From the NCBI GenBank assembly GCA_024919215.1, contig CP103437.1, positions 1,178,001 through 1,242,000 of the forward strand: a stretch of 64,000 nucleotides of DNA. Direction: 5' to 3'. A program made the position numbers and the translations under genes. Under the pieces are notes generated by a model. The model did not search any database and had not been told where the DNA came from. It was given only the letters and a program-made list of their open reading frames with translations. Positions 38,287 through 47,134 of the stretch are shown here, in pieces (positions within the stretch are counted from its first letter, which is position 1; every line of letters begins with the position of its first letter). The DNA comes from Methylophilaceae bacterium LSUCC0665. Lineage in GTDB: Bacteria > Pseudomonadota > Gammaproteobacteria > Burkholderiales > Methylophilaceae.

Positions 38287-39117
38287 TTAATTAGAAATAT
38301 TTTTTAAAACTTTTGTAACAATCCCACTCTCATTGAGTGTGTAAAAATGAAACGACTCTACACCAAACTGCTGCAAGGTTTCGCATAATTCCGAAATAAA
38401 ATCGACCCCAAATTCTCGAAGTGAATCAATATCGTCTCCATAGGACTCTAGTTTATATTTTAACCACCTTGGAATCTCAGCCCCACAAGTTTGAGCAAAC
38501 CTAGAAAGTTGTTTGATATTATAAATTGGCATAATTCCGGGAACAATAGGAATATTGATATTAAAGTGCCCGCATTCTTCAATAAACTTAAAATATGAGT
38601 CTACGTTAAAAAAGAATTGAGTAATGGCTGAATTAGCCCCTGCATCGACTTTGGTCTTAAAGTTTTTTAAATCATCAATAGAGTTCGCTGATTCAGGATG
38701 AAATTCGGGATATGCTGCAACATCGAGATGGAAATGGTCCCCTGTGTTCCTTCTGATAAACTCAACCAGATCACTGGCATGATGAAAATCGCCATATCCT
38801 GCGATACCGGACGGATTATCTCCTCTTAGGGCAACTAAACGATCAATACCTTTGTTTTTATAATTAGTAATAAGCTCTAACACTTCATCTTTGGTTGAAG
38901 TGATACATGAGATATGGGGTACTGCACTGTACCCCTGATCTTTTATAGATTCAACAATACCAATTGTTTTATCTTTTGTAGAGCCCCCTGCACCAAATGT
39001 GACAGAAAAAAACTCAGGATTAAATTCTGATAAGTTCTTTAATGTAGTCTTTAACTTTTCTTCCCCCTCTTGAGTTCGAGGAGGAAAAAATTCAAAACTA
39101 AATGAGCTTGCCTTCAT
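38287..39117 (-). CDS. metF: Methylenetetrahydrofolate reductase
   Basis: FAD enzyme reducing 5,10-methylene-THF to 5-methyl-THF, the methyl donor for methionine. The 276-residue TIM barrel includes the N-terminal SFEFFPPRT, SVTFGAGGSTKDKT, ALRGDNPSG and AITQFFFN. All are typical of the bacterial short form. It directly follows ahcY with no spacer and completes the metK/ahcY/metF methyl-cycle locus under the SAH riboswitch. Confidence 0.97.
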   Translation of the reverse strand: MKASSFSFEFFPPRTQEGEEKLKTTLKNLSEFNPEFFSVTFGAGGSTKDKTIGIVESIKDQGYSAVPHISCITSTKDEVLELITNYKNKGIDRLVALRGDNPSGIAGYGDFHHASDLVEFIRRNTGDHFHLDVAAYPEFHPESANSIDDLKNFKTKVDAGANSAITQFFFNVDSYFKFIEECGHFNINIPIVPGIMPIYNIKQLSRFAQTCGAEIPRWLKYKLESYGDDIDSLREFGVDFISELCETLQQFGVESFHFYTLNESGIVTKVLKNISN

Positions 39118-40536
39118 CTAGTATCTGTAGTGGTCAGGTTTAAAAGGGCCATCTACATTGACACCAATATACTTAGCTTGCTCTTCAGTTAACTTGCTGA
39201 GTTGAACATTTAGAGTTTTTAATTGCAAGACAGCAACTTTTTCATCCAAATGCTTCGGCAGCGTATACACGTTCACTGGATAATTTTGGGTATTTTTAAA
39301 TAACTCAATTTGAGCAATCGTCTGATTTGCAAAAGAAGAACTCATCACATAACTAGGGTGACCTGTTGCGCAACCCAAATTAACCAATCTTCCTTTAGCT
39401 AATAGAATTATTTTTTTACCATCAGGGAAAATGACATGGTCCACTTGTGGCTTAATTTCATCCCAAGTATATTGCTCCAAGCTTGCAACATCAATCTCAT
39501 TATCAAAGTGGCCAATGTTACAAACAATCGCTTCATCCTTCATACGAGACATATGTTCATGATTGATCACATTATAATTTCCAGTCGCGGTGACAAAAAT
39601 ATCAGCATGCTCAGCTGCATAGTCCATCGTCACAACTCGATAACCTTCCATAGCGGCCTGCAATGCACAAATAGGGTCAACTTCAGTTACCCAGACTTGA
39701 GCAGATAGAGCCCTTAATGCTTGTGCAGAACCTTTCCCAACATCGCCATAACCAGCAACAACTGCAATTTTTCCAGCGATCATGACATCAGTTGCTCTTT
39801 TGATAGCGTCAACCAAAGACTCACGACATCCATATAAATTATCAAATTTTGATTTTGTGACAGCGTCATTAACATTAATTGCTGGGAAGGCTAGCTCACC
39901 ATTCTTGTGCATTTGATAAAGTCTATGTACACCAGTGGTTGTTTCTTCAGTCACACCTTTAATATGCTTGATTCTGTCACTGTACCAAGTTGGATGTTCT
40001 GCAAGCTTATTTTTAATTGCTTTAAATAGCGCTGTTTCTTCTTCACTATGAGGATTATCTAAAACAGATTGATCTTGTTCTGCTTTGACTCCCAAGTGAA
40101 GTAATAAAGTTGCATCTCCGCCATCATCCAAAATCATGTTTGAATATTCACCATTTGGCCATTCAAAAATTCGATGAGTGAAGTCCCAATAGTCATCCAA
40201 ATTTTCACCTTTAAACGCAAAGACAGGGGTACCATTTTTAGCAATGGCTGCAGCAGCATGGTCCTGGGTTGAATAAATATTACAGGACGCCCAGCGAACT
40301 CTTGCACCGAGTGCTTCTAAGGTTTCAATCAAAACTGCGGTTTGAATCGTCATGTGTAATGAGCCAGTGATTAAAGCACCCTTCAAAGGCTGAGCTGTTT
40401 TATATTCATCACGAATGGCCATCAGGCCTGGCATTTCTTTTTCGGCAATTGATATTTCCTTACGTCCAAATTCAGCAAGTGAAATATCTGCAACAACATG
40501 ATCCAATTGGATGTTAGATTCTGTCACGTTATTCAT
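39118..40536 (-). CDS. ahcY: S-adenosyl-L-homocysteine hydrolase
   Basis: NAD-dependent hydrolysis of SAH to adenosine and homocysteine, relieving product inhibition of methyltransferases. I choose ATG 40536, behind a ribosome-binding site AAAGGAT. The frame stays open 15 codons upstream, but those bases lie in the SAH-riboswitch leader and are not protein-like. The 472 residues include the NAD fold [16 protein letters not shown] and the C-terminal PDHYRY. The insertion present in proteobacterial enzymes is kept. metF follows immediately. Confidence 0.97.
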   Translation of the reverse strand: MNNVTESNIQLDHVVADISLAEFGRKEISIAEKEMPGLMAIRDEYKTAQPLKGALITGSLHMTIQTAVLIETLEALGARVRWASCNIYSTQDHAAAAIAKNGTPVFAFKGENLDDYWDFTHRIFEWPNGEYSNMILDDGGDATLLLHLGVKAEQDQSVLDNPHSEEETALFKAIKNKLAEHPTWYSDRIKHIKGVTEETTTGVHRLYQMHKNGELAFPAINVNDAVTKSKFDNLYGCRESLVDAIKRATDVMIAGKIAVVAGYGDVGKGSAQALRALSAQVWVTEVDPICALQAAMEGYRVVTMDYAAEHADIFVTATGNYNVINHEHMSRMKDEAIVCNIGHFDNEIDVASLEQYTWDEIKPQVDHVIFPDGKKIILLAKGRLVNLGCATGHPSYVMSSSFANQTIAQIELFKNTQNYPVNVYTLPKHLDEKVAVLQLKTLNVQLSKLTEEQAKYIGVNVDGPFKPDHYRY

Positions 40537-40606
40537 AAATTTATCCTTTAAATTTAATAAGTGACCAGCTGGCTTCTTCACCTGAAGCCTTGACTGGCAA
40601 GGTTAG

Positions 40607-40662
40607 GTGAACGCAGTTTAGAATGTCGAGCCTGGGAAAGAATCTCGCAGCGTTCCTCGACA
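40607..40662 (-). promoter_or_regulatory. SAH riboswitch aptamer upstream of ahcY
   Basis: The transcript matches the SAH-riboswitch consensus: P1 (TGTCGAG with CTCGACA) brackets GAACGCTGC and CCCAGGCTCG, and AACTGCGTTCAC follows. GAACGC at 40650-40655 can pair with GCGTTC at 40609-40614 to form the pseudoknot. Known family members turn on SAH recycling when SAH accumulates, and the downstream gene here is SAH hydrolase. Downstream, a GGCTTC/GAAGCC hairpin (40571-40589) has loop AGGTGAA, complementary to TTCACCT at the 3' edge of the aptamer, giving a plausible switching element. Confidence 0.93.
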
Positions 40663-40668
40663 TCTGAG

Positions 40669-40697
40669 ATTATACTTGAAATTATTTAAAAAGTTAA
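40669..40697 (-). promoter_or_regulatory. Promoter of the ahcY-metF operon
   Basis: A perfect -10 hexamer TATAAT (40669-40674) lies 17 bases after a weak -35 TTAACT (40692-40697). The expected start site, about 7 bases downstream, coincides with the first base of the riboswitch P1 stem. This is a sigma-70-type reading by eye. Confidence 0.65.
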
Positions 40698-40705
40698 GTT
40701 GTTGT

Positions 40706-41848
40706 TTATGTTAATTTTTTATCCGTTTTTTCCCAAGAAAAGGAATCTTCATCGCGACCAAAATGACCGTAGGCAGCAGTTTTTCTGTAAATCGGTCTTA
40801 ATAAATCTAACATTTGAACAATACCCTTAGGTCTTAAATCAAAATTGTGCTTAATTATTGCGACCATCTCCTCATTAGACACCTTTCCTGTTCCAAAAGT
40901 ATCCACCATGATCGACGTTGGTTGTGCAACGCCAATAGCATAAGATAATTGCACTAGACATTTTGATGCAAGCCCATTGGCCACGATATTTTTTGCAACA
41001 TATCGTGCGGCATATGCAGCAGATCGGTCAACTTTTGATGGGTCTTTACCTGAGAAGGCTCCTCCACCATGAGGGGCTGCTCCCCCGTATGTGTCAACAA
41101 TAATTTTACGACCCGTCAGACCACAATCGCCTTGAGGACCACCTATGACAAATTTTCCAGTTGGATTAATTAAAAATTTAGTTTCAGTTGTATCAATATC
41201 AGCTGGAAGTGTTGGTTTAATTATCTCTTCAATAACTGCTTCATGAATATCTTTTTGAGATACATCAGGATCATGCTGTGTTGATAATACAATTGTATCT
41301 ATTGCTACAGGTTTATTATTTTGATAATTTAATGTCACTTGAGATTTTGCATCCGGCCTTAACCACGATAACTTTCCTGATTTTCGCACCTCTGACTGTT
41401 TTTTTACTAATTGATGAGATAACCAAATAGGTAATGGCATCAACGAAGCAGTTTCGTCGCAAGCATAACCGAACATCAGCCCCTGATCTCCAGCTCCTTG
41501 ATCTAAGGGATCATCATTTGCGTGATCAACCCCTTGGGCAATATCAGGTGATTGTTCGTCATAAGCAACTAGAACAGAGCAACCTTTATAGTCAATACCT
41601 TTATCCGGATGATCGTATCCAATATCTTTCACAACTTCCCTGGCAACCTTAATATAGTCAACACGAGCATTTGTAGTCACTTCGCCAGCTAATAGAACTA
41701 ATCCTGTATTCGTTAATGTTTCAGCAGCCACTCTTGCCATTGGATCTTGTTCTAAAATGGCATCTAAAATAGCATCTGAAATTTGATCAGCAACCTTATC
41801 TGGATGACCTTCTGAAACGGATTCTGAGGTAAAAAAATAATCACTCAT
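40706..41848 (-). CDS. metK: S-adenosylmethionine synthetase
   Basis: Makes SAM from methionine and ATP. I start it at ATG 41848 ([18 protein letters not shown]); a TTG four codons upstream also opens the frame. The 380 residues contain the signature [12 protein letters not shown] and the P-loop-like [19 protein letters not shown]. It lies upstream of the SAH riboswitch and ahcY on the same strand, but ahcY has its own promoter and leader. It diverges from the acyltransferase gene. Confidence 0.97.
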   Translation of the reverse strand: MSDYFFTSESVSEGHPDKVADQISDAILDAILEQDPMARVAAETLTNTGLVLLAGEVTTNARVDYIKVAREVVKDIGYDHPDKGIDYKGCSVLVAYDEQSPDIAQGVDHANDDPLDQGAGDQGLMFGYACDETASLMPLPIWLSHQLVKKQSEVRKSGKLSWLRPDAKSQVTLNYQNNKPVAIDTIVLSTQHDPDVSQKDIHEAVIEEIIKPTLPADIDTTETKFLINPTGKFVIGGPQGDCGLTGRKIIVDTYGGAAPHGGGAFSGKDPSKVDRSAAYAARYVAKNIVANGLASKCLVQLSYAIGVAQPTSIMVDTFGTGKVSNEEMVAIIKHNFDLRPKGIVQMLDLLRPIYRKTAAYGHFGRDEDSFSWEKTDKKLT

Positions 41849-41917
41849 AGCTTTAATCAATCATGTTTTTTAATAATCGCGCTAGAATACCAGAATTAGA
41901 GTTATTATTAAATATTA

Positions 41918-42742
41918 ATGAATATTGTTTTAAAAGTCTTTTTTTCTCTTCCACTGATTATTATTCATCTTCTTGGTTGTTTTTTGGGTCTCCTGATGTA
42001 TTTACTGGATGCTAAATTTCGTGAGCGGACTGTAAAACACATTAGCCAAAGTCATGTCGTCTCCGGTAAAGTTGCTACAAAAAATCTGATTATCTTGAAT
42101 GCAATGCATATCGGTATGGCGCTTATGGAATCATTTAGTATCTGGTTTGCATCCAATTCACGAATCAAAAGGTTGATTAAAAAAACAAAAAATTGGGATC
42201 TTATTGAAAAGCTTAAAGCAAACAATAAAGGTATTATTTTTCTAACGCCCCATATTGGCTCCTTTGAAATCACGGCTCAATACTATGGGCTTTTTTCACC
42301 CATCAAAGTAATGTATAAGCCAGCCAAGAAAAAATGGATCAATCAACTGATATACGATGGAAGAAACAAAAATCTAGTCACGCCTGTAAATATTGAGCTG
42401 GGCGGCATGAAACAAATACTTAAGGCACTTAAAAATGGTGAAGCGGTTGGCATACTTCCGGACCAAGTTCCTCCAGAAGGTCATGGCGAGTGGTCTAATT
42501 TTTTTAATCAAAAAGTTTACACCATGACATTAGTACAAAAATTACATACACTTACTAAAGCGCCAATTATTTTTGCTATTGGGAGACGACTTAAAATAGG
42601 GTCAGGTTTTGAAATTGAATTATATGAATTTAAGGGTTCAGTCACCGTTCAAAAAATTAATGAATACATCGAAAATATCGTGAAAACATCGCCTGAACAA
42701 TATTTATGGAATTATAGAAGATATAAACTACCCAAATCATGA
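41918..42742 (+). CDS. LpxL/HtrB-like lipid A acyltransferase
   Basis: Membrane-anchored enzyme expected to add a secondary acyl chain to lipid A. The 274 residues have an N-terminal hydrophobic helix (about 6-28) and the catalytic H-x4-E motif in TPHIGSFEI. Other family stretches are VMYKPAKKKWI and GILPDQVPPEGHGEWSNFF. The family includes LpxL, LpxM and related acyltransferases; sequence alone does not fix the chain or position. It overlaps dapF in an ATGA. The metK-divergent, dapF-linked position is typical of betaproteobacteria. Confidence 0.88.
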   Translation: MNIVLKVFFSLPLIIIHLLGCFLGLLMYLLDAKFRERTVKHISQSHVVSGKVATKNLIILNAMHIGMALMESFSIWFASNSRIKRLIKKTKNWDLIEKLKANNKGIIFLTPHIGSFEITAQYYGLFSPIKVMYKPAKKKWINQLIYDGRNKNLVTPVNIELGGMKQILKALKNGEAVGILPDQVPPEGHGEWSNFFNQKVYTMTLVQKLHTLTKAPIIFAIGRRLKIGSGFEIELYEFKGSVTVQKINEYIENIVKTSPEQYLWNYRRYKLPKS

Positions 42743-43554
42743 AAATACCGTTTACCAAAATGCAGGCCATAGGTAATGATTTCATCATTATTAATCAAAT
42801 CGATCAAAACTATAACCTTAGTCAATCCCAAATCACAAAATTATCAAATCGTCATTTTGGTATTGGTTTTGATCAACTATTGATTATTGAAAAAAGTGAT
42901 GACCCAACCTTTGACTATAGGTACCGAATCTTTAATGCAGATGGATCAGAGGTTGAACATTGTGGAAATGGGGCGCGCTGTTTCTATGAATATATCCAAC
43001 ATCATAAGCTATCCTCAAAAAACCCAATAACAGCTCAAACTCTTAATGGCTCTATTTCATTAACTCAAGATAATGGCTTGATTTCAGTTGATATGGGAAA
43101 ATTTTCAATTGGCAACAAAGATGAGTCATCGTTATTTTTTGAAATTTATTTAAATAATGACAGTGAAAAAATGCAAGGCATCTGTATTGATTTAGGCAAT
43201 CCTCATATTGTATTTTTTGTTAATAGTGTCAGAGATGTTGATGCCATACGAACTGGGAAGAGTATTCAAGAATCCTCAATTTTTCCTCATAGTGTAAATG
43301 TCGGTTTCTGTGAAATTATCAATAGCAACGAAATAGAATTAGTTGTCTATGAGCGTGGCTCAGGGCTAACGCTTGGATGCGGCTCTGGTGCCTGCGCGGC
43401 CACAATAGCTGCAATTCATCTTAAAAAAGTGGAAAACTCTTTAATCAAAGTTAACATGCCAGGTGGCTCAATATTTACCCAATCCTCTGACAATAACCAT
43501 GTGTTTTTAAAGGGAGATGCATCCATAGTCTTTGAGGGTGTAATTGACTTATGA
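42739..43554 (+). CDS. dapF: Diaminopimelate epimerase
   Basis: Cofactor-free racemase making meso-DAP for peptidoglycan and lysine. The 271 residues carry the two catalytic cysteines: Cys75 in EHCGNGARCF and Cys214 in GCGSGACA. N-terminal FTKMQAIGNDFI is standard. It overlaps xerC by 4 bases; in many betaproteobacteria a DUF484 gene lies between them and is absent here. Confidence 0.97.
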   Translation: MKIPFTKMQAIGNDFIIINQIDQNYNLSQSQITKLSNRHFGIGFDQLLIIEKSDDPTFDYRYRIFNADGSEVEHCGNGARCFYEYIQHHKLSSKNPITAQTLNGSISLTQDNGLISVDMGKFSIGNKDESSLFFEIYLNNDSEKMQGICIDLGNPHIVFFVNSVRDVDAIRTGKSIQESSIFPHSVNVGFCEIINSNEIELVVYERGSGLTLGCGSGACAATIAAIHLKKVENSLIKVNMPGGSIFTQSSDNNHVFLKGDASIVFEGVIDL

Positions 43555-44432
43555 GCAATGAATTACTTGATCTATTTTTCAACTATATTAAGTTTGAAAA
43601 AAGATTAAGTGAACTCACAATAAAAAATTATCAGCATGATATCAATCGACTGATAAAACTCAATGATAAAAAGCTAACGGAAATTAATTCTGAGGATATT
43701 CGTTTATCACTCTCCAAACTGCATGCATCTGGATTAAGTGGTAAATCTTTATCAAGGATTCTATCCTCCTGGAGGGGGTGTTTTTTATTTTTAAATAAAT
43801 CACAACTGATGAAATATGATCCAACATCTGGAATCAAAGCACCTAAATCAAAAAAGAAACTGCCTCAAACACTCTCGATAGATCAAGTATTTAACCTCAT
43901 AAATATTCCACAAACTGGTTTTATTGATACAAGAGATAAGGCGATTCTAGAATTTTTTTATTCTTCAGGACTAAGGCTATCTGAACTGGTGAATATACAT
44001 ATCAGTGATATCGACATGAGCGAACAAACATTAAAGGTTTTAGGTAAAGGAAATAAATTTAGAATTGTTCCTATAGGAAGAAAGGCTATTGAAGCATTGA
44101 ACTTATGGATTCTTCAAAGGAATAAATTAAATAAGATTCTTGATTCTGAATTGTTGTTTCTTAATCAACATGGAAAAAAATTAACTGCACGGGCAATTCA
44201 ATACCGATTAAAGTTTTGGGCTCAAAAAAATAATATCCCAGAGAACATTCACCCCCACCTTTTACGCCATAGCTTTGCCAGTCATGTTTTACAATCCAGC
44301 CAAGACTTAAGGGCGGTTCAAGAACTTTTAGGGCATTCAAATATTTCTACGACACAAATTTATACACATCTTGATTTTCAACATCTATCTAAAATTTATG
44401 ATCAAGCTCATCCAAGATCAAAAAAAAGATAG
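43551..44432 (+). CDS. xerC: Tyrosine recombinase XerC
   Basis: Site-specific recombinase that with XerD resolves chromosome dimers at dif. The 293 residues have an N-terminal SAM-like core-binding domain (about 1-90) and the catalytic domain with Arg in GLRLSELVNIHI, Lys in LGKGNKFR, HLLRHSFASHVLQ, LLGHSNISTTQ and nucleophile Tyr271. The dapF-xerC linkage identifies it as XerC rather than XerD or an integrase. No phage or integron context is present. Confidence 0.93.
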   Translation: MSNELLDLFFNYIKFEKRLSELTIKNYQHDINRLIKLNDKKLTEINSEDIRLSLSKLHASGLSGKSLSRILSSWRGCFLFLNKSQLMKYDPTSGIKAPKSKKKLPQTLSIDQVFNLINIPQTGFIDTRDKAILEFFYSSGLRLSELVNIHISDIDMSEQTLKVLGKGNKFRIVPIGRKAIEALNLWILQRNKLNKILDSELLFLNQHGKKLTARAIQYRLKFWAQKNNIPENIHPHLLRHSFASHVLQSSQDLRAVQELLGHSNISTTQIYTHLDFQHLSKIYDQAHPRSKKR

Positions 44433-44468
44433 ATTGATCCAAAATCAATAATCACTTATAGTAAAAAA

Positions 44469-44672
44469 ATGAAACAAGACCTAGATATCATCGAACAGAA
44501 GATCAAGACGATAGTAAATCTTTTAAATGATTTACAGCAAGAAAATAAGGTTCTAAAAGATAAAATTAATAATCAAGATGAGACCATAAAGAGTTTAAAT
44601 TTAAAAATTTATGAAGCGTCTCAAAAATTAGAAAATCTACTTGGACAAATACCTCATGAGGAACTGTTGTGA
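44469..44672 (+). CDS. ZapB-like coiled-coil protein (TIGR02449 type)
   Basis: A 67-residue, almost wholly coiled-coil protein with heptad-spaced Leu/Ile through most of its length (IVNLLNDLQQENKVLKDKI, then SLNLKIYEASQKLENLL). It overlaps zapA by 4 bases, the usual place for this small family in beta- and gammaproteobacteria, so a role beside ZapA at the division ring is likely. The exact function is not established. Confidence 0.78.
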   Translation: MKQDLDIIEQKIKTIVNLLNDLQQENKVLKDKINNQDETIKSLNLKIYEASQKLENLLGQIPHEELL

Positions 44673-44956
44673 GTAAAATTATCGAAATAAACATCTTAGG
44701 TCGAGATTTCCAAATTAACTGTCCAGATGGTGAGGAGGAAGCGCTTTTAGAATCAGCGAAATACCTTAATCAAAAAGTGGATCAACTCAAAGATTCCGGA
44801 GTGACTGGATTTGACAGACTTCTGCTGATGGCCTCCTTAAATATTATCCACGAATCAACGAATAACAATCCTGAAAATCTAACTCAATTAAAGTTGGTCC
44901 AAGAAAAATTGAACAATTTTGATACAATTTTAGACCAAGCTTTGAGTAATTATTAA
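44669..44956 (+). CDS. zapA: Cell division protein ZapA
   Basis: FtsZ-ring stabilising protein. It has 95 residues with an N-terminal beta-hairpin domain (IIEINILGRDFQINCPDGEEE, shown in part) and a C-terminal helix forming the dimer coiled coil (LLLMASLNIIHE onward). The zapA-then-6S-RNA order seen here is conserved across proteobacteria. The start is GTG at 44669, overlapping the ZapB-like gene. Confidence 0.9.
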   Translation: MSKIIEINILGRDFQINCPDGEEEALLESAKYLNQKVDQLKDSGVTGFDRLLLMASLNIIHESTNNNPENLTQLKLVQEKLNNFDTILDQALSNY

Positions 44957-44958
44957 TG

Positions 44959-45157
44959 AAGTTTGTTTTACTGTTGCTTAGGCTATATATTCTTTGAACT
45001 AGTCATTAGCATCGGTTGAAGTCCATCTGGTGTGGTGAGATTGTTACAATTGGGTTACCTTTTAAGGGCTCTTGTTAACAAACCTAAAGCATCATAGACT
45101 TTTACCACCTGAACCTTTGGTTCTAGATGCTAGTCTAGGCAACAGTAAAGCAAACTT
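44959..45157 (+). ncRNA. ssrS: 6S RNA
   Basis: The region between zapA and the DUF2237 gene folds into one long irregular hairpin. Its ends pair (AAGTTTG with CAAACTT; TACTGTTGC with GGCAACAGTA), and the 3' part contains CACCTGAACCTTTGGTTCTAGATGC, resembling the conserved 3' part of E. coli 6S RNA. The location directly after zapA is the classical one. 6S RNA binds sigma-70 RNA polymerase as a promoter mimic in stationary phase. The fau/ygfA gene that often follows is missing. Confidence 0.9.
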
Positions 45158-45518
45158 ACCTTAAACTGTGATACTCCAGATCGGCAATATCGATCAATTC
45201 AAGACATTTTTCGTTCGTGGCCTCCAATATGACCGGTGGTGCCATACCTGCTTCTGCAGCCTCTAACCATCGGCTTGCACATAAACACCAACGATCGCCA
45301 GGTTTTAAGCCAGCAAATTGAAATTCTGGGCGTGGGGTAGATAAATCATTACCTAATGCTTTTGAGAAAATTAAAAATTCATCACTTACTTCTGCGCAGA
45401 CCGTATGATTTCCTTGATCAGAATCACACTGTTCACATAATCCATTTCTTAAAAAACCAGTTTTTGGATTTAGGCTGCACACTTGCAGATTTGTCCCTTT
45501 TACATTCTTTTGCATCAT
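45156..45518 (-). CDS. DUF2237 family protein
   Basis: A 120-residue soluble protein with the DUF2237 features: NLQVCSLNPKTGFLRNGLCE near the N-terminus (shown in part), HTVCAEVSDEFL, and GLKPGDRWCLCASRWLEAAEAG. Several Cys are conserved in the family, but the function is unknown. It converges on 6S RNA with a 2-base overlap and diverges from the EVE-domain gene. Two adjacent ATGs are possible starts. Confidence 0.85.
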   Translation of the reverse strand: MMQKNVKGTNLQVCSLNPKTGFLRNGLCEQCDSDQGNHTVCAEVSDEFLIFSKALGNDLSTPRPEFQFAGLKPGDRWCLCASRWLEAAEAGMAPPVILEATNEKCLELIDIADLEYHSLR

Positions 45519-45556
45519 CGTTAAAATTACTAATAAATTAATTAGGATTAGTATAA

Positions 45557-46012
45557 ATGAAATATTGGCTCATGAAATCAGAACCCTCCGATTATTCAAT
45601 TGATGACCTAAAAAGGGACGGCAAAATAGATTGGTATGGCATAAGAAATTATCAAGCACGAAACTTCATGCGAGATGATATGCAAATTGGAGACCTTGCC
45701 TTTTTCTATCACTCGAACTGTAAAGAGCCAGGTATTGTTGGCATCATGAAAGTCTCTAAATTAGCTTATCCTGATAAATTACAGTTTATTAAAGGTCACA
45801 AATATCATGACCCGAAATCAGATCCAAATAATCCAAGATGGGTCAATGTGGATGTTGCGTTTGTTAAAAAAATTCCGCTGGTTAGCTTAAATGAATTAAG
45901 ACAGCATCAACAATTAGAAACGTTGAAAATTCTGCAAAGGGGAAACCGTTTATCAATTACCCCTTTAACAGAAGATGAATGGAACTACATCAATCAAATT
46001 AATACTATCTGA
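45557..46012 (+). CDS. EVE domain-containing protein
   Basis: A 151-residue single EVE (PUA-like) domain protein, which may bind modified nucleic-acid bases. Signature stretches are YWLMKSEPSDYSIDDL, GIRNYQARNFMRDDMQ and LAFFYHSNCKEPGIVG, with RWVNVDVAF later. Such genes commonly lie near zapA/6S RNA in proteobacteria. It overlaps the convergent beta-propeller gene by 8 bases. Confidence 0.9.
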   Translation: MKYWLMKSEPSDYSIDDLKRDGKIDWYGIRNYQARNFMRDDMQIGDLAFFYHSNCKEPGIVGIMKVSKLAYPDKLQFIKGHKYHDPKSDPNNPRWVNVDVAFVKKIPLVSLNELRQHQQLETLKILQRGNRLSITPLTEDEWNYINQINTI

Positions 46013-47048
46013 CGTCGTCAAGACTTCCAATTGATTTTGGATAAGTGACCACACCCCATGGAATACCGGATACTGGAATTGAGCCGGTCACCTCAAGATT
46101 ATTCGTATCAACGACTATGAGCTCATCAGATCTGCCGCACGCTAAAAGTAGCTCATCGTTATTGGGAGTAAACGTAAAGTGCCAACATCTTTTGCCCTCA
46201 AGCGGAATATCCTTAAGCTTTGTAAATCCTTCTGTTTCAAACACTTCAAGGAGTTTAGATTTACTTGATGCAACAAATAATCGATCGCCAGATGCATCAA
46301 ATGCTACTCCGTAAGGATTCTTTCCTGTGTCTACGGTTTGTAAATGATTATAGTCTTGATCTAATACAATCAAATTATCACTATGCTCTAGCGTTGACAC
46401 AAAGATATTCCCGTTAGGTGACATTTTGATCCCTCTCGGTCTGTCGCCATATGGCTTCACATCAAAAGTTTTCAATAATTCCCCTGACTGGAGATCATGA
46501 ATAGTCACCGTGTTATCTGCTTCATTGGTAACAATGATTTGTGTGCCGTCTTTATTAAATTCAATTCCCTCGGTTTCAGGTCCGCCCTGAATTTCCCTCA
46601 ATTTCTTTCCGCTCTTTATGTCTACCACAGCAATTTGAGCAGGTGTCTTATCGTCGTCGTCGTCGTCGTCCTTAGCTTCATGATCTTTTTGTGCTGGTGG
46701 CTTACCAGAAGATGCAGGTTCAGTGGAGACAAAGACTAAATCACCAAACACTCTTATAAATTCTGGATTTTTACCAACCTCAACATGAGACACCAGTGTG
46801 CCGCTTTCTCGGTCAATAATGCTTAAATTGGCGTCACCTTTATTGGCTGTGATTAGATACTTTCCATCTTCAGAAATACCTATACCTCTAGGGCCTGAAG
46901 ATTGAATATCAATGTTATTGATTACCTCCTTAGATTCAATATCAATGACTGATATGCCTCCCTTTTGAGAAGTGACATATGCCTTTGGAGTCTCAGGAGC
47001 GCCACACGACACTAAGGCTAAAAATAAAACAGCTGCTAAATACTTCAT
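46005..47048 (-). CDS. YVTN/NHL-type beta-propeller lipoprotein
   Basis: A 347-residue lipoprotein (signal with lipobox LVSC, Cys16) made of about seven beta-propeller blades with the repeated pattern GI-x-S-x-DGKYLITANKG and VVDIKSGKKL. Similar proteins occur near PQQ-dependent alcohol oxidation systems, but no such gene is adjacent, so the role is open. Between blades, at about residues 127-133, there is a run of seven Asp encoded by a GAC triplet repeat (46650-46670) inside a charged insertion (KDHEAK...KTPAQ). It likely faces the periplasm. Confidence 0.83.
   Translation of the reverse strand: MKYLAAVLFLALVSCGAPETPKAYVTSQKGGISVIDIESKEVINNIDIQSSGPRGIGISEDGKYLITANKGDANLSIIDRESGTLVSHVEVGKNPEFIRVFGDLVFVSTEPASSGKPPAQKDHEAKDDDDDDDKTPAQIAVVDIKSGKKLREIQGGPETEGIEFNKDGTQIIVTNEADNTVTIHDLQSGELLKTFDVKPYGDRPRGIKMSPNGNIFVSTLEHSDNLIVLDQDYNHLQTVDTGKNPYGVAFDASGDRLFVASSKSKLLEVFETEGFTKLKDIPLEGKRCWHFTFTPNNDELLLACGRSDELIVVDTNNLEVTGSIPVSGIPWGVVTYPKSIGSLDDVR
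46650..46670 (-). repeat. (GAC)n triplet repeat encoding poly-Asp
   Basis: Six GAC codons plus one GAT in a row in the beta-propeller gene make seven consecutive Asp. Perfect triplet repeats of this length are uncommon in such a compact genome and could change length in frame by slippage without breaking the gene. Confidence 0.9.
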
Positions 47049-47134
47049 TCATTTTCCTAACTTTATTTAAAATTAATCATCAAAATCATTTTCATAGAAT
47101 AAAAAATAATTTCAATAGGATATATTCCTATATG

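Noticed and set aside
40537-40581. 15-codon N-terminal extension of ahcY
   Set aside because: It lies in the SAH-riboswitch leader; ATG 40536 has its own ribosome-binding site and matches the family N-terminus.
43551-44432. Integrase of a mobile element
   Set aside because: The tyrosine recombinase sits in the conserved dapF-xerC context with no attachment repeats, phage genes or integron cassettes around it.
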